A stretch of DNA of 64,000 nt from an uncultured Phocaeicola sp. (GCA_948956705.1 CARCZS010000002.1:1-64000); one strand, 5' to 3'; positions 27,566 to 36,248 are shown, numbered from the stretch's first letter. Notes: generated from the letters alone by a model not told the origin. Numbers and translations: made by a program.

Positions 27566-28615
27566 TTATTCAAATGGCGGAACAGTTACACTGCCTACAG
27601 CCTGCCAAGCATAAACATCGTATGACAAAACGATGATGTTTTCATCCTTCACCGTAATATTATATATGTATGAATGGTTACGAATCACATTCTCAGAAAA
27701 TTCTATATCTTTCTCCTTTGCTACGCCGTTTTGTTCGTAGGCTACAGTAATAGTCAAAGGTCTTTTAGCAATATCCTGTTCCGGCAGATAAATCTTATTT
27801 TCGTATGAAGTGGTGACATTAAGTCTTTCGTATTTGATAATTTGAGTTCCGGCATCAACCGGCACATCAGGAACTATATAATAATTGTTACTGAGAGTAG
27901 CATCAGACTTACATTTGCCTTTATTCATAGCCCCTTTAATGGTAATTCCGGTAATCTTAAATTTATTTCCATAACCCTTACCACCATCTATCAAGAATCC
28001 CAGTTTAGCCACCGCACGGTGCATATCGCAAGACTGAGTTAATTGGTTAGCAGATAAAGTAAATGCTGAGGTAGCTCCCCACATCGGAATACGACGATAA
28101 TCCAATGACGTTTCATCAGTGTTCCACGGAGTCTGAGTTCCATCATAAGAATAAATCAAAGAGTTATAAAGGTCAGACTCTGAGATGCTTTCGCTGAAAG
28201 TAGTATTCACTTCATTCTGCTTTAAATTGGCTAAAACCACCAACTTCAAAGAACTGCCGAAAAGACCTGTTGCATCAAACGTACCTTCCAAAACCTTCAC
28301 GTTAGAATTGCCTGACTGATTGGTAACAGAGGTAATTGGAACTCTCCCTTTAAAAGTATTTCCTTGGAATACCAATACATAGACATCATCTGCAATGATT
28401 GTCTTTTGTCCCTCCGTTGTATCATCCGTGCCACCATCCGTAAAGTCTCGTGCCTGTGCCCCCCGTTCTGCCGGGTCTCCCCCCGGCAATGCAATCTGCA
28501 AGTGCACGCTCACCCGTCCGTCGGTCTGCGGTTCGGGCACCGTGCCATTGTCCTGACACGAAGCAAACCCGATACAAACGAGGAGTAATATTATATATGA
28601 GTACCATTTCTTCAT
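27566..28615 (-). CDS. Fimbrillin-family subunit lipoprotein (operon B)
   Basis: A 349-aa lipoprotein with lipobox GFASC (residues 16-20) and an Mfa/FimA-like fold: RVSVHLQIALPGGD, DDVYVLVFQGNTFKGR, LKLVVLANLKQNE, MHRAVAKLGFLIDGG. It is paralogous to the 343-aa protein of operon A and lies in the same place between anchor and tip genes. The DNA is far more diverged than in the anchor pair, showing that the anchor similarity is not from a recent whole-operon duplication. Confidence 0.75.
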   Translation of the reverse strand: MKKWYSYIILLLVCIGFASCQDNGTVPEPQTDGRVSVHLQIALPGGDPAERGAQARDFTDGGTDDTTEGQKTIIADDVYVLVFQGNTFKGRVPITSVTNQSGNSNVKVLEGTFDATGLFGSSLKLVVLANLKQNEVNTTFSESISESDLYNSLIYSYDGTQTPWNTDETSLDYRRIPMWGATSAFTLSANQLTQSCDMHRAVAKLGFLIDGGKGYGNKFKITGITIKGAMNKGKCKSDATLSNNYYIVPDVPVDAGTQIIKYERLNVTTSYENKIYLPEQDIAKRPLTITVAYEQNGVAKEKDIEFSENVIRNHSYIYNITVKDENIIVLSYDVYAWQAVGSVTVPPFE

Positions 28616-28641
28616 AATTTCTTTTTGTTATGCGTTACACA

Positions 28642-29700
28642 TTACATATTCATATCATTGAAACGAACCACCCAGTCATTGATAATGATGCGGGTATTAA
28701 TCCATTTCATACTTTCGTCTAAGAAGAAAGTCATGTTGTACTCATCTTGACGGTCGAGATACTCCTGGTTAGTCATGTCATGACCTTCGGCTTCGGTGAG
28801 CAACAGGTATTTCACTAAGGGGATGGAGAGAACCGTTTCGCCGGTCTCGGTGTTGGTAATAGTCAGCTTGGGGTTGTTTTCCTCCACCAACCGGCCCACT
28901 GTGATTTGGGCAATCGCCACGCTGATGTTGTCATCTTCGCCAGCCGTGTCGCCTTCGGCACGTGCCGACTTGCCTACCACCGTACCGCCCTGTGCACGGT
29001 AATAAGGATAATATGTCAGAGTTTCGTCCGAAATCAGTTTGTTGTCGTAGTTCATCAAACCGTTGTCGTCCGTAATCGTAAATTCAAATTTATCTACATC
29101 TACCGTTACCCCGTCCATTTGCTGGAGGATAACGCGGATGGTATTGGTGTTCTTCACCAAAGGAACAGTCACCACTTGTTGGGTTGCCGCGCGGGTAAAC
29201 GACTGTTTGGTAACCTCGCCATGCCACAAAGAAGAAAGTTTGCTGCTTACCACAGCGCTTCCGTCGGCTGCACGAGAGTAAATGCGGTCCATTTTACATT
29301 GAAGCTCTTCCAACGAAGACACTCCCTGCGTAATCAAAGGAACGGAGAAGGAGGCCTCATCGCTCAGACCCGCCCATGTAATAAGGTGGTAATCGCCCGG
29401 CTCCATATCGACCACCATCGAGTAGCCGTCGGCGGCCAAAGCATCGCCTGCCTCAGTTTTCTGGTATACCAGCTTGCCGTTGTCATCAAAAGCATAAAGA
29501 GCAACACTGCTTACTTCGCGAGAGAAAGCATCGGCATACTTCATGTTATAGTCATATTTGAATTTTACTCTATATTCTACAGAGCAATCTACATCATCTT
29601 CATCGAGTATGCTGTCGCACGACACAACGGCACTTCCCAATGTCATGGCCATCATCAAGCCAAAAGAGAATTGTCGGGCGAATGTTTTTACTGTTTTCAT
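28642..29700 (-). CDS. FimB/Mfa2-type fimbrial anchor, copy B
   Basis: A 352-aa FimB/Mfa2-family lipoprotein (lipobox AVVSC), identical to copy A at 22624 from DSILDEDDVDCS to the end. The DNA is nearly identical over about 907 bases, with only scattered synonymous changes. It then diverges sharply at synonymous sites over the 5' end, although the protein is unchanged there. This is the pattern of gene conversion. It is the second gene of operon B, 100 bases after the major fimbrillin and behind a strong hairpin. Confidence 0.87.
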   Translation of the reverse strand: MKTVKTFARQFSFGLMMAMTLGSAVVSCDSILDEDDVDCSVEYRVKFKYDYNMKYADAFSREVSSVALYAFDDNGKLVYQKTEAGDALAADGYSMVVDMEPGDYHLITWAGLSDEASFSVPLITQGVSSLEELQCKMDRIYSRAADGSAVVSSKLSSLWHGEVTKQSFTRAATQQVVTVPLVKNTNTIRVILQQMDGVTVDVDKFEFTITDDNGLMNYDNKLISDETLTYYPYYRAQGGTVVGKSARAEGDTAGEDDNISVAIAQITVGRLVEENNPKLTITNTETGETVLSIPLVKYLLLTEAEGHDMTNQEYLDRQDEYNMTFFLDESMKWINTRIIINDWVVRFNDMNM

Positions 29701-29748
29701 GCTTTTATTGTTTTAATGGAATGTTAGAATAGTAATTTCTGAAAAAGG

Positions 29749-29774
29749 AGTGGAGGAGGATTACCTCCTCCACT
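29749..29774. terminator. Hairpin between major fimbrillin and anchor genes
   Basis: Perfect stem AGTGGAGGAGG (29749-29759) with CCTCCTCCACT (29764-29774), followed on the minus strand by CCTTTTTC. It lies just after the major fimbrillin stop. A partial terminator or 3' stabiliser would give more major subunit than anchor. Confidence 0.65.
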
Positions 29775-29800
29775 TTATTTAGAGAGTTTTTGTGTTCGGA

Positions 29801-31525
29801 TTAGAATTCAATGTTGTTGAAACGTACCTGCCAAGGAAGAATCTGAGCTGACAACTTCAGATAGAAGTTCTTGTCTGTATCCTCACCTTGTTCGTCACCT
29901 GTCGGGAATACAATTTCTGCACTACCAATCGATTTGAAACCTGTTACCTTCAACACATAAACATTGTTACGCATAATTGCACGTTCCATAGTTTCGCTTC
30001 CTTCATGGTGGAAAATATCTTCTGAACAATAGTAACAATGTCCACTTTCGTATGTAGTTAAGTTTTCCGTATCTGCTTTAACATCATTTATAGATTTACC
30101 GTTATTAGCAGCAGCTTCCGCAAGGCTCAAATAATATTTTCCCTTATATTTATATACGTCATTATTATAAGAGTCACCGTCTGCATTGCAAATCTGACCA
30201 CGGAAAATCACACCTGTTACATAATTACCATTCTGGTTTGCCTTCTTTACGATGTTTTCAAAACAATAAGCTAAACGTTCTCCTATAATCCCCTCAGTTG
30301 TTTCTGTGGAAGGCAACTCCTGGAAGTATGCTTTAAATTCATCAGTTTCTTCATCATTTTTAATTACCTGCACGGCTTTCACATCATCTGCTACATTATA
30401 GAAATAGTTATTATACTCTGTTCCATTAGCATTTTTTGCCACGGTATTCGGATCCATCAAATAGTTCTTGGCGCCTAAAGATCCAAAGAATGTAGGATTC
30501 TCCCAAGTTGATTCAGTAGCAAGATGTCTTACAGCATATACAGAGTTAGAAAGATTCACCAAAGCAACTTTATCCAACTTAACATACCAATTTCTAGTAC
30601 CGGATTCCTTCTGTGTTTTCCATACGATATCGTCTTCATTATCAACGGTTGTTTTTTCAAACAGTTCAGCCTCAGGATTACCATTTGCACCAGGATAGGT
30701 TTCACCTTTAGACACATAATAATCACCTTTATGTTCATAGATATCTTGTCCATCCAATGTACCATGAGCCATACCGGTCATATAGGTAGCAATCCCATTT
30801 TCAACACGCCAACCAACAGTTGTTTCAACTGTATATTTGTCAGTTGTATCTTCCACCTTATACAGATTGCTTTCTGCACCAGATGCATAAGTAATCTTGG
30901 AAACAACACGCTCTACATCAACAGAAGCAGTGGATGGGCTGCCTTCCTGATTTGAAACTACAATCGCTTGCCCCAGCACTTTATTAACCATCATAAAATG
31001 ATTGTTGCTAGCAATAACAGATGTAGGTTCACCACTAGTAGCAGCATTTACTTCATAGCTAGTAATATAGTCATACATAGTTTTTTTGCCTGAAGGAAGA
31101 GTACCAGCGCTTTCAAACGTTTCCATTGCAGTTTTGATATCCTGACAAGGGTTCAAAATCACAATAACATCATAAGTACCCGATTCAGCAACTTTTAGTT
31201 GAGGCTCATAAGTAATATTTGTACCACTTCCTTGTTCATTCAATTCAGATTTACTCAAAGAGAAAGCAAACTCCTTACCCTCTTTGTGCAGCAAAACCAC
31301 AGCATCAGTTACACCAGACTCGCCTTCCGTACCGAAATCTATTTTATCACCATTTTCATTATCAGCCGCACGTGATGAATCAGTAGTAGCACCAATTACC
31401 AATGTCAAGTTAGCCTTCACTTTTTCTTGTTCGCCATTACCATTGTTATCCACAATGTCTTCGTTTGTACATGCAGCTAATGCAGCGCATGCAAACAGTC
31501 CGAATAATAAACCCTTAATCTTCAT
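29801..31525 (-). CDS. Mfa1-type major fimbrillin
   Basis: A 574-aa lipoprotein (signal peptide MKIKGLLFGLFACAALAAC) of the Mfa1 family, the shaft subunit that polymerises after lipoprotein export and protease trimming. It shows KVKANLTLVIGATTDSSRAA near the start, YDVIVILNPCQDIKTAM, the internal repeat-like pieces IYEHKGDYYVSKGE and VYKYKGKYYLSLAE, and the conserved C-terminal MERAIMRNNVYVLKVTGFKSIG. A basic cleavage site could be SSR near residue 53. It is the first gene of operon B behind a promoter, a conserved box and an inverted repeat. Confidence 0.82.
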   Translation of the reverse strand: MKIKGLLFGLFACAALAACTNEDIVDNNGNGEQEKVKANLTLVIGATTDSSRAADNENGDKIDFGTEGESGVTDAVVLLHKEGKEFAFSLSKSELNEQGSGTNITYEPQLKVAESGTYDVIVILNPCQDIKTAMETFESAGTLPSGKKTMYDYITSYEVNAATSGEPTSVIASNNHFMMVNKVLGQAIVVSNQEGSPSTASVDVERVVSKITYASGAESNLYKVEDTTDKYTVETTVGWRVENGIATYMTGMAHGTLDGQDIYEHKGDYYVSKGETYPGANGNPEAELFEKTTVDNEDDIVWKTQKESGTRNWYVKLDKVALVNLSNSVYAVRHLATESTWENPTFFGSLGAKNYLMDPNTVAKNANGTEYNNYFYNVADDVKAVQVIKNDEETDEFKAYFQELPSTETTEGIIGERLAYCFENIVKKANQNGNYVTGVIFRGQICNADGDSYNNDVYKYKGKYYLSLAEAAANNGKSINDVKADTENLTTYESGHCYYCSEDIFHHEGSETMERAIMRNNVYVLKVTGFKSIGSAEIVFPTGDEQGEDTDKNFYLKLSAQILPWQVRFNNIEF

Positions 31526-31601
31526 AATTTTAATTTTTAAGTTTGCAATTATTATGTTTTGTAAATTTCATTCTCGCATTCGTTCTTGTCTTTCGACATT
31601 G

Positions 31602-31609
31602 CAAAGATA
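31602..31609 (-). promoter_or_regulatory. Operon B promoter -7 box
   Basis: TATCTTTG on the minus strand, 76 bases before the major fimbrillin start. Confidence 0.65.
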
Positions 31610-31634
31610 AGGGCGTTTTAGGATTGGTCTTAAT

Positions 31635-31654
31635 CGGTGTTTTCGGCAAAATAG
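31635..31654 (-). promoter_or_regulatory. Conserved upstream box, operon B
   Basis: TCGGTGTTTTCGGCAAAATA on the plus strand, identical to 23772-23791 in operon A. It starts 25 bases from the -7 box (23 in operon A). TTGGCAAA follows in both. Confidence 0.6.
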
Positions 31655-31697
31655 ATTGGCAAATTCGGAAAAGTGCATTTCATGGGTAATTTCAAGG

Positions 31698-31727
31698 GCA
31701 TTTAATTCAATTTTGAATGATACACAC
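31698..31727. promoter_or_regulatory. Inverted-repeat operator candidate, operon B
   Basis: GGCATTTAATTCA (31698-31710), 4 bases, TGAATGATACACA (31715-31727), centred about 107 bases upstream of the -7 box. The left arm is close to that of the operon A site. Confidence 0.5.
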
Positions 31728-31954
31728 ATTGCGATGCACAAAATACCCACTATCTTTTTTCCAATTATTTTTTGCGGGAAGAAGCTTTTTCAAGTCTCCT
31801 TTTTTCAATTGTTAAATTATTCAATGAATTGCCCACCACAAGGTAAAACGTTCAGTGTCTAAAGGTGGATTTGCCGACGCTTTCCTACTGCTTATCGCAT
31901 ACAAAGGGAAGGGTAAGGTGTTTCATGCCGTCAGCTAAGGTCTTTTGAGCGGAA

Positions 31955-32057
31955 GATTACTATAGTCTGCGGCAATGGACTGTATAGTCCATTACTGCAG
32001 ACTGTACAGTCCATTGCAGCAGACCGTACAGTCCACTGCCGGAGACTGTAATAGTTC
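31955..32057. repeat. Five-unit palindromic tandem array, 22-bp period
   Basis: Units centred on GACTGTACAGTC recur every 22-23 bases, beginning at 31955 (degenerate GATTACTATAGTC), 31978, 32000 (perfect 12-bp palindrome), 32022 and 32044. Linkers are CATT/CACT-x-GC-rich. It lies about 350 bases upstream of the operon B promoter, in a stretch with no gene. The rest of 31728-32160 shows nothing clear beyond an ATTCAATGAAT palindrome near 31819. Confidence 0.65.
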
Positions 32058-32166
32058 GACTTATAAAAGGGGATAATCTAAAGGAGGGAAACGCTTAGTC
32101 GGACTGATATAATCAGTTAGCTATCGGCAAGAACGAATGATACTCTTTTTACGGAAGACCGGAAAT

Positions 32167-32196
32167 AAAAAAAGGTGAGACATTACGCTCACCTTT
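32167..32196 (-). terminator. Terminator after the Rpn-family fragment
   Basis: AAAGGTGAG (32171-32179) with CTCACCTTT (32188-32196), preceded by a run of A on the plus strand (T on the transcript). Confidence 0.75.
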
Positions 32197-32233
32197 ACTG
32201 AAAATATATTCTTTCTTATCAAAGGGAATCAAT

Positions 32234-32569
32234 TCAGAGGGAATCAATTTCGGCAAGGGAAAGATGGGTGATGTTCATAATCTGCTCCGGTGTCATTCCC
32301 ATGGATTTCAGATTGCGGGCAATTTCAAGAGCTTTTTTTTGTTCCCCTTTCTGCAAGCCTTTCTCGATACCTTCTTCAATACCTTTCTGAACACCTTCTT
32401 CAAAACCTTCCTCGATACCCTTCTTGGCAGCATAGTCAATAGTAGCCAAATAGTCACGGTAGGCATTGACACTATTTTCATAGCGCACAGGGTCTTGTTC
32501 GAATGCTTCCTGAGTGAATATCTTATCGAAGTCATAATCATCAATGAACGGATAAATTCTGTTATTCAT
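32234..32569 (-). pseudogene. Rpn/PD-(D/E)XK transposase-like C-terminal remnant
   Basis: A 111-aa reading that matches only the C-terminal part of Rpn-family recombination-promoting nuclease/transposase-like proteins, normally about 300 aa. It has the typical Lys/Gly/Glu-rich linker (KGIEEGFEEGVQKGIEEG) and the ending ARNLKSMGMTPEQIMNITHLSLAEI. The PD-(D/E)XK nuclease domain is absent and I do not find it in the 187 bases upstream. It is either a decayed remnant or a translated small protein. It retains a terminator. Confidence 0.65.
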
Positions 32570-32756
32570 TTTATTGCTTTTTTCGTTCGTAGTGTATTAA
32601 CCGCAAATATACTGTTTTGTTTCAATTTCGGGATAAGCAGGAGTGCTTTTGTTGCTAATAATAATTCAAAATCCGGGTACAGCCTCTGCTGTCCCGGATT
32701 TTACCTTGCGCTTTTCACAAAGAGCAAGTTTCTTCTAACATCTTTTATTGTACTGT

Positions 32757-34223
32757 TTATTTCTTATTTCCAAATATAGCATTGTCTTTTCTTTTTTTAG
32801 CGACTTCTTCCAAGTTGGCACCGGCTTCGGAAGAACCTAGGCCCTGTGCCTTCTTGAAATTAGTCTCTGCTTGGTCGAGGTCTCCCTGCAACAGATTCAG
32901 CACGCCTCTGTTGTTCAGCGTTGCACTCGCTTGTGCATCAGCCTTGTCCAGATAACGGGCTGCCTGTTGCAAGTCACCTCGTTGGAGTTCGATAGCGGCA
33001 GCGTTTATATTCGCTGTTGGGTCATCAGGGAACATGCGCACTGCCACATCGAACACTTCGTTGAATTCCTTACTGCCCTTTGCATAGGTCTGAGCCACCA
33101 GGTACATTTCCTGCAAGCTCAACTGCTGGGGACGTGTCTTTATGATTTGTTTCGCTTCTTCTACATTAAATCCGCGCACCACATAGCGCACTGTGTAGTC
33201 TGAATGACGCAAGCCCGGATAGCAGTCCTGCAACAGTGAAGCGTATATCTTGCCACCATCCAAAGCTTTGATGCGTCCTTCTTTGAAATCAAAATCATTT
33301 TCATCCTTATCTATTATGAACAGTATTTCGTCTTTGCGCGGCAAATTGCTCTTTGCCACATAGTCACGCAGGCCGGCCCAGTCTTCGGCTACCGAATTAA
33401 CCCGGAACAGGTCTGACTTGAAACCGTAGGAGTCCATCACATACTTCTTCAGCGCCTCGGCACGGCCTTGAGCCAGACGAGCATTGGATGCATAACGGCC
33501 TTCGGGAGATGCATAGCCGGTGATGTCTATCTCGGTAATCTGTGTATTGGCATCGTTCTTCACCACATCTACCGTTGCCTTAATCTTTTCGAGTTCGGAA
33601 GGATTGCGGCGGTAGTCGGGATAAATCTTTGTCTGGTTCACCGGAAAGTCGAGATAAGCCTGACCTTCTTCAGCACGGTTTTTGATGGCTTCGACAGCCG
33701 GAGATACAAAAGCTACCATCGGCTGCACGGTGTAACGTTCCAAGTTGGCACGAGCGATGAGGGCATTGCTCTCTTCCTTCTGGCAGTTGGCACAACCACG
33801 TACATCGGCCAACAGCTCAAGCTCTGCACCGTTCATCCACTTTTCGTAAGGGATGCGTGCCGAGTAATTCACCGTTTGTGATGTTCCGTTCTTGCGGCGC
33901 AACACCGAGAAGGCATCCGCAGGAATTTCATGATTGCGCTGCTGCACGATATTGCGTGTGCGGCCATACACCCAAATGGCAGGCAACACCTTATTATAAC
34001 TGTTATCTTGAGTCTTCAGCACCGGAGTGAGTGTAGCCACACGGTTGGAAGATAGCTGCATATCGGCCGGAAGGGTAACATCCATTCCTATCATCACCTG
34101 GCCGTTGTCACCTATCAGGATAGAAGGGTTAGCAACCTGAACCCGGCTGCCGCACAGATTCTGTGCACCTGCCGGAAGCACCGGCAGCAACAATGTTAAA
34201 AGGATATAGCGTATCAGTTTCAT
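32757..34223 (-). CDS. DUF3868/OmpA-like outer-membrane protein with TPR tail
   Basis: A 488-aa exported protein (signal peptide ending PAGAQ). The N-terminal DUF3868-type beta domain (residues 25-165) has a CxxC pair in GCANCQK. An OmpA-like peptidoglycan-associated region follows near 190-310: ITEIDITGYASPEGRYASNARLAQGRAEALKKYV. The C-terminal quarter is TPR-like (TANINAAAIELQRGDLQQAARYLDKAD). Such proteins travel with DUF3575 barrels and Mfa-type fimbriae in Bacteroidales. It lies 13 bases after the DUF3575 gene, forming a two-gene operon beside the fimbrial locus. A role in anchoring or assembly is inferred. Confidence 0.8.
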   Translation of the reverse strand: MKLIRYILLTLLLPVLPAGAQNLCGSRVQVANPSILIGDNGQVMIGMDVTLPADMQLSSNRVATLTPVLKTQDNSYNKVLPAIWVYGRTRNIVQQRNHEIPADAFSVLRRKNGTSQTVNYSARIPYEKWMNGAELELLADVRGCANCQKEESNALIARANLERYTVQPMVAFVSPAVEAIKNRAEEGQAYLDFPVNQTKIYPDYRRNPSELEKIKATVDVVKNDANTQITEIDITGYASPEGRYASNARLAQGRAEALKKYVMDSYGFKSDLFRVNSVAEDWAGLRDYVAKSNLPRKDEILFIIDKDENDFDFKEGRIKALDGGKIYASLLQDCYPGLRHSDYTVRYVVRGFNVEEAKQIIKTRPQQLSLQEMYLVAQTYAKGSKEFNEVFDVAVRMFPDDPTANINAAAIELQRGDLQQAARYLDKADAQASATLNNRGVLNLLQGDLDQAETNFKKAQGLGSSEAGANLEEVAKKRKDNAIFGNKK

Positions 34224-34236
34224 AATTCATCTGTTT

Positions 34237-34812
34237 TTAGAATATATAAATAAGGTTGAGGGCAGCCTTGGTAGGACCGAAATAGTTCTTATGAGATTTC
34301 TCTACCATGTCTCCACATTCTTCACACTCATATTTCTTATAGCTCACGTATGCATAGCCGATACCTATGGTTGCGCCCAGGTTCCAATGACGCCCCAATA
34401 CAAACTGGTAACCGTAACTGATGCCACCGCCATAGAACCGACCTTTATAACGATAGTCTTTCAAATCATCAAAAGGCGAGAAAGGTAAATCGATGCCGGT
34501 GGTGTGATAAGCGCCTCCCATCAGATGGGCACCAAAGAAGTGGCCGTTGAATTTATCACAAAGCCAATAGCGGAGTTCGGGTTGAACCATTGCCAGCTTC
34601 AGCATTTTATTGTCGCTGTACTTCCATGGATTGTAATACACCGGTATATCCAAGGTCAGTTTCTTGCTCAAACCCACTTCTACTCCCAGATTCGGTATGG
34701 CAACTGCATCCATCGCCACATTGGTCTTAACAGCTACCTGTCCATACATATATAAGGAAGAAGCCAGCAGACACATCAATACAAATAAAGTTCTTCTTAT
34801 TACCATATTCAT
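34237..34812 (-). CDS. DUF3575 outer-membrane beta-barrel protein
   Basis: A 191-aa exported protein (signal peptide to about residue 25, SSLYMYGQ). It has DUF3575 hallmarks: VAVKTNVAMDAVAIPNLGVE near the start, PVYYNPWKYSDNKMLKLAMVQPELRYW, FFGAHLMGGAYHT, and a terminal aromatic strand (ALNLIYIF) typical of a barrel insertion signal. A Cys cluster YECEECG is near residue 160. It forms an operon with the DUF3868 gene. Start could be the ATG at 34806. Confidence 0.82.
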   Translation of the reverse strand: MNMVIRRTLFVLMCLLASSLYMYGQVAVKTNVAMDAVAIPNLGVEVGLSKKLTLDIPVYYNPWKYSDNKMLKLAMVQPELRYWLCDKFNGHFFGAHLMGGAYHTTGIDLPFSPFDDLKDYRYKGRFYGGGISYGYQFVLGRHWNLGATIGIGYAYVSYKKYECEECGDMVEKSHKNYFGPTKAALNLIYIF

Positions 34813-34839
34813 TTCACCTAAAGTTGTTTTCTACTGCTG

Positions 34840-34847
34840 CAAAGATA
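34840..34847 (-). promoter_or_regulatory. DUF3575-DUF3868 promoter -7 box
   Basis: TATCTTTG on the minus strand, 27 bases upstream of the start. A related box GGTAGTTTCGGCAAAAT lies at 34895-34911, 47 bases further upstream. Confidence 0.6.
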
Positions 34848-34977
34848 GGCTCTATTTTTTTAACAGGAAGTTGGCGAATTAGTCTTTGTTAAGAGGTAGT
34901 TTCGGCAAAATGCAAAGTAGCCCCGAAATTAATTCACCCCTCATCGGGATAAAGTGTCGGGAAATTATTCACGGAGA

Positions 34978-35058
34978 ATTATTCATTGGGATGAAAGAAA
35001 CACCGATGGCGTTTCTTTCATTCGGCACCTGTATTTCATTCATAGTGAATAATACGCC
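34978..35058. promoter_or_regulatory. Nested inverted repeats in the divergent region
   Basis: ATGAAAGAAAC (34991-35001) pairs perfectly with GTTTCTTTCAT (35011-35021), inside outer arms ATTATTCA (34978-34985) and TGAATAAT (35046-35053). A separate operator-like repeat, GTATTTCATTCA-TAG-TGAATAATAC, lies at 35031-35055 and resembles the fimbrial sites. The region 34813-35238 holds no gene. Confidence 0.5.
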
Positions 35059-35148
35059 GCCTTATGCCTAAAACACCCCTGTTTTGTTCAACAAGGGGCG
35101 TTTAATTCATAAAAAGAGGGTGTTTTCTTCAAAAAATCTCTGAAATAA

Positions 35149-35179
35149 TTTGTTTATTTGAAAATAATACCTACTTTTG
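35149..35179 (+). promoter_or_regulatory. Promoter of the 201-aa lipoprotein gene
   Basis: TTTG (35149-35152), 19 bases, TACTTTTG (35172-35179). About 60 bases upstream of the start. Confidence 0.65.
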
Positions 35180-35238
35180 AAGCGAATGATAATGGGTCAA
35201 TCATTCAAACGTATAAGAAATAATAAAAAAATAGTTCT

Positions 35239-35844
35239 ATGAAGGCAATTTATTTATTAATTGTCACACTCATCATGATGAGTTTGGCATCCTGCACTGC
35301 AGAAAGTAGTGACCCCGTTGACAACTCAAGTTCAACGTATTTTTTGGAAAAAACGTATGGCGCCAGAAGTGTTACATACGAGGAAAACAATTCTGACAAT
35401 TTGAATCTAAACGATTTACCTGCTATCAGTTTAAAGGAAGCAGATGAAATCTTATCGAATCTTCGCAAACATACCAATGCGAAAGAAGAACATAATGTAT
35501 TGGCTGCCGATAAGGGCAATCAAACTTTGCTGAAAGTGATTACCAGCCAGACAATCAATGGCAAATACACCTTCACAATTCAGCTTAACCTTACCAGCTA
35601 TGCCGATGGTGACTTATATTATAACGGATATAATGCCGAATGTAGTTCCTCACTCATGAAATGGTATGTGAAAGGATTCAGCTTGGCCAGCGACAACAGT
35701 GAAGGCAATTTTATTTTCCAATCAGAAAGCTATATTTATATGAAGGTGGCAGACAACGGAATCAAATATATGCAGATTCCGGTTAGCATCCAGGGTACTT
35801 ATAACCCGAAGAACCATGACGCTTCATTCACTTATAAACTATAG
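35239..35844 (+). CDS. Lipoprotein of unknown function
   Basis: A 201-aa lipoprotein with lipobox SLASC (residues 15-19). I do not recognise the mature part. It is acidic and Asn/Ser-rich, with predicted beta strands in the C-terminal half (KYTFTIQLNLTSYADGDLYYNGYNAEC, MKWYVKGFSLAS, IKYMQIPVSIQGTY). A single Cys lies near residue 134. It stands alone between the DUF3575 operon and the hybrid regulator, with its own good promoter and an operator-like repeat upstream, so co-regulation with the fimbrial genes is plausible but not shown. Confidence 0.75.
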   Translation: MKAIYLLIVTLIMMSLASCTAESSDPVDNSSSTYFLEKTYGARSVTYEENNSDNLNLNDLPAISLKEADEILSNLRKHTNAKEEHNVLAADKGNQTLLKVITSQTINGKYTFTIQLNLTSYADGDLYYNGYNAECSSSLMKWYVKGFSLASDNSEGNFIFQSESYIYMKVADNGIKYMQIPVSIQGTYNPKNHDASFTYKL

Positions 35845-35996
35845 GTATCAGATTCTATAAATCAGTTAGGGCTGAAAAGATTGTGGGGTGATATTAAGCT
35901 CTATGAAGGGAAGGAAGAATCTGTATGCGTGATAGGTGCACATGGGTTCTTCACTTCCTTTCTTTTGAATTATTATTTAACGTATGACACTTCAAT

Positions 35997-36061
35997 GGTA
36001 TATCATTCAATCATAACACACTGATTTACAATACAGAAAAGAAAACTATGATTGATATACC
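35997..36061. promoter_or_regulatory. Inverted repeat upstream of the hybrid regulator
   Basis: GGTATATCATTCAATCATA (35997-36015) and TATGATTGATATACC (36047-36061) are inverted copies, the left arm having a 4-base insertion. The left arm shares GGTATATCATTCA with 16885-16897. It is centred about 125 bases upstream of the -7 box. The rest of 35845-36127 shows only a weak hairpin near 35910-35965 and a 19-codon ORF (36048-36107). Confidence 0.55.
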
Positions 36062-36127
36062 ACTCATCATGGCAGCAGCATGCGGCCTGACTTATCCGAC
36101 TTTTTAAAAAGTTTCTAAGCTAAAATA

Positions 36128-36158
36128 TTGATTATAACATATTAAAAGTCTATTTTTG
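36128..36158 (+). promoter_or_regulatory. Hybrid regulator promoter
   Basis: TTG (36128-36130), 20 bases, TATTTTTG (36151-36158), leaving a leader of about 85 bases before the start at 36249. Confidence 0.65.
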
Positions 36159-36248
36159 CAGATATCCTTAAAATAGTCTAAGAAAGATATATGACATAAG
36201 CATATAGAACCGTAAGTGTACTATAGATTAAAATGAAATGAAGGGAAT

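Noticed and set aside
28906..29727. 273-codon plus-strand ORF over anchor copy B
   Set aside because: Antisense shadow of the anchor gene; the matching region of copy A gives a broken version, and the composition is not protein-like.
19385..31525. Recent duplication of a whole fimbrial operon
   Set aside because: Only the anchor genes are near-identical; the other subunit pairs are strongly diverged, so conversion of one gene fits better.
31955..32057. CRISPR array
   Set aside because: Units are contiguous 22-bp palindromes without unique spacers, and no cas genes are present.
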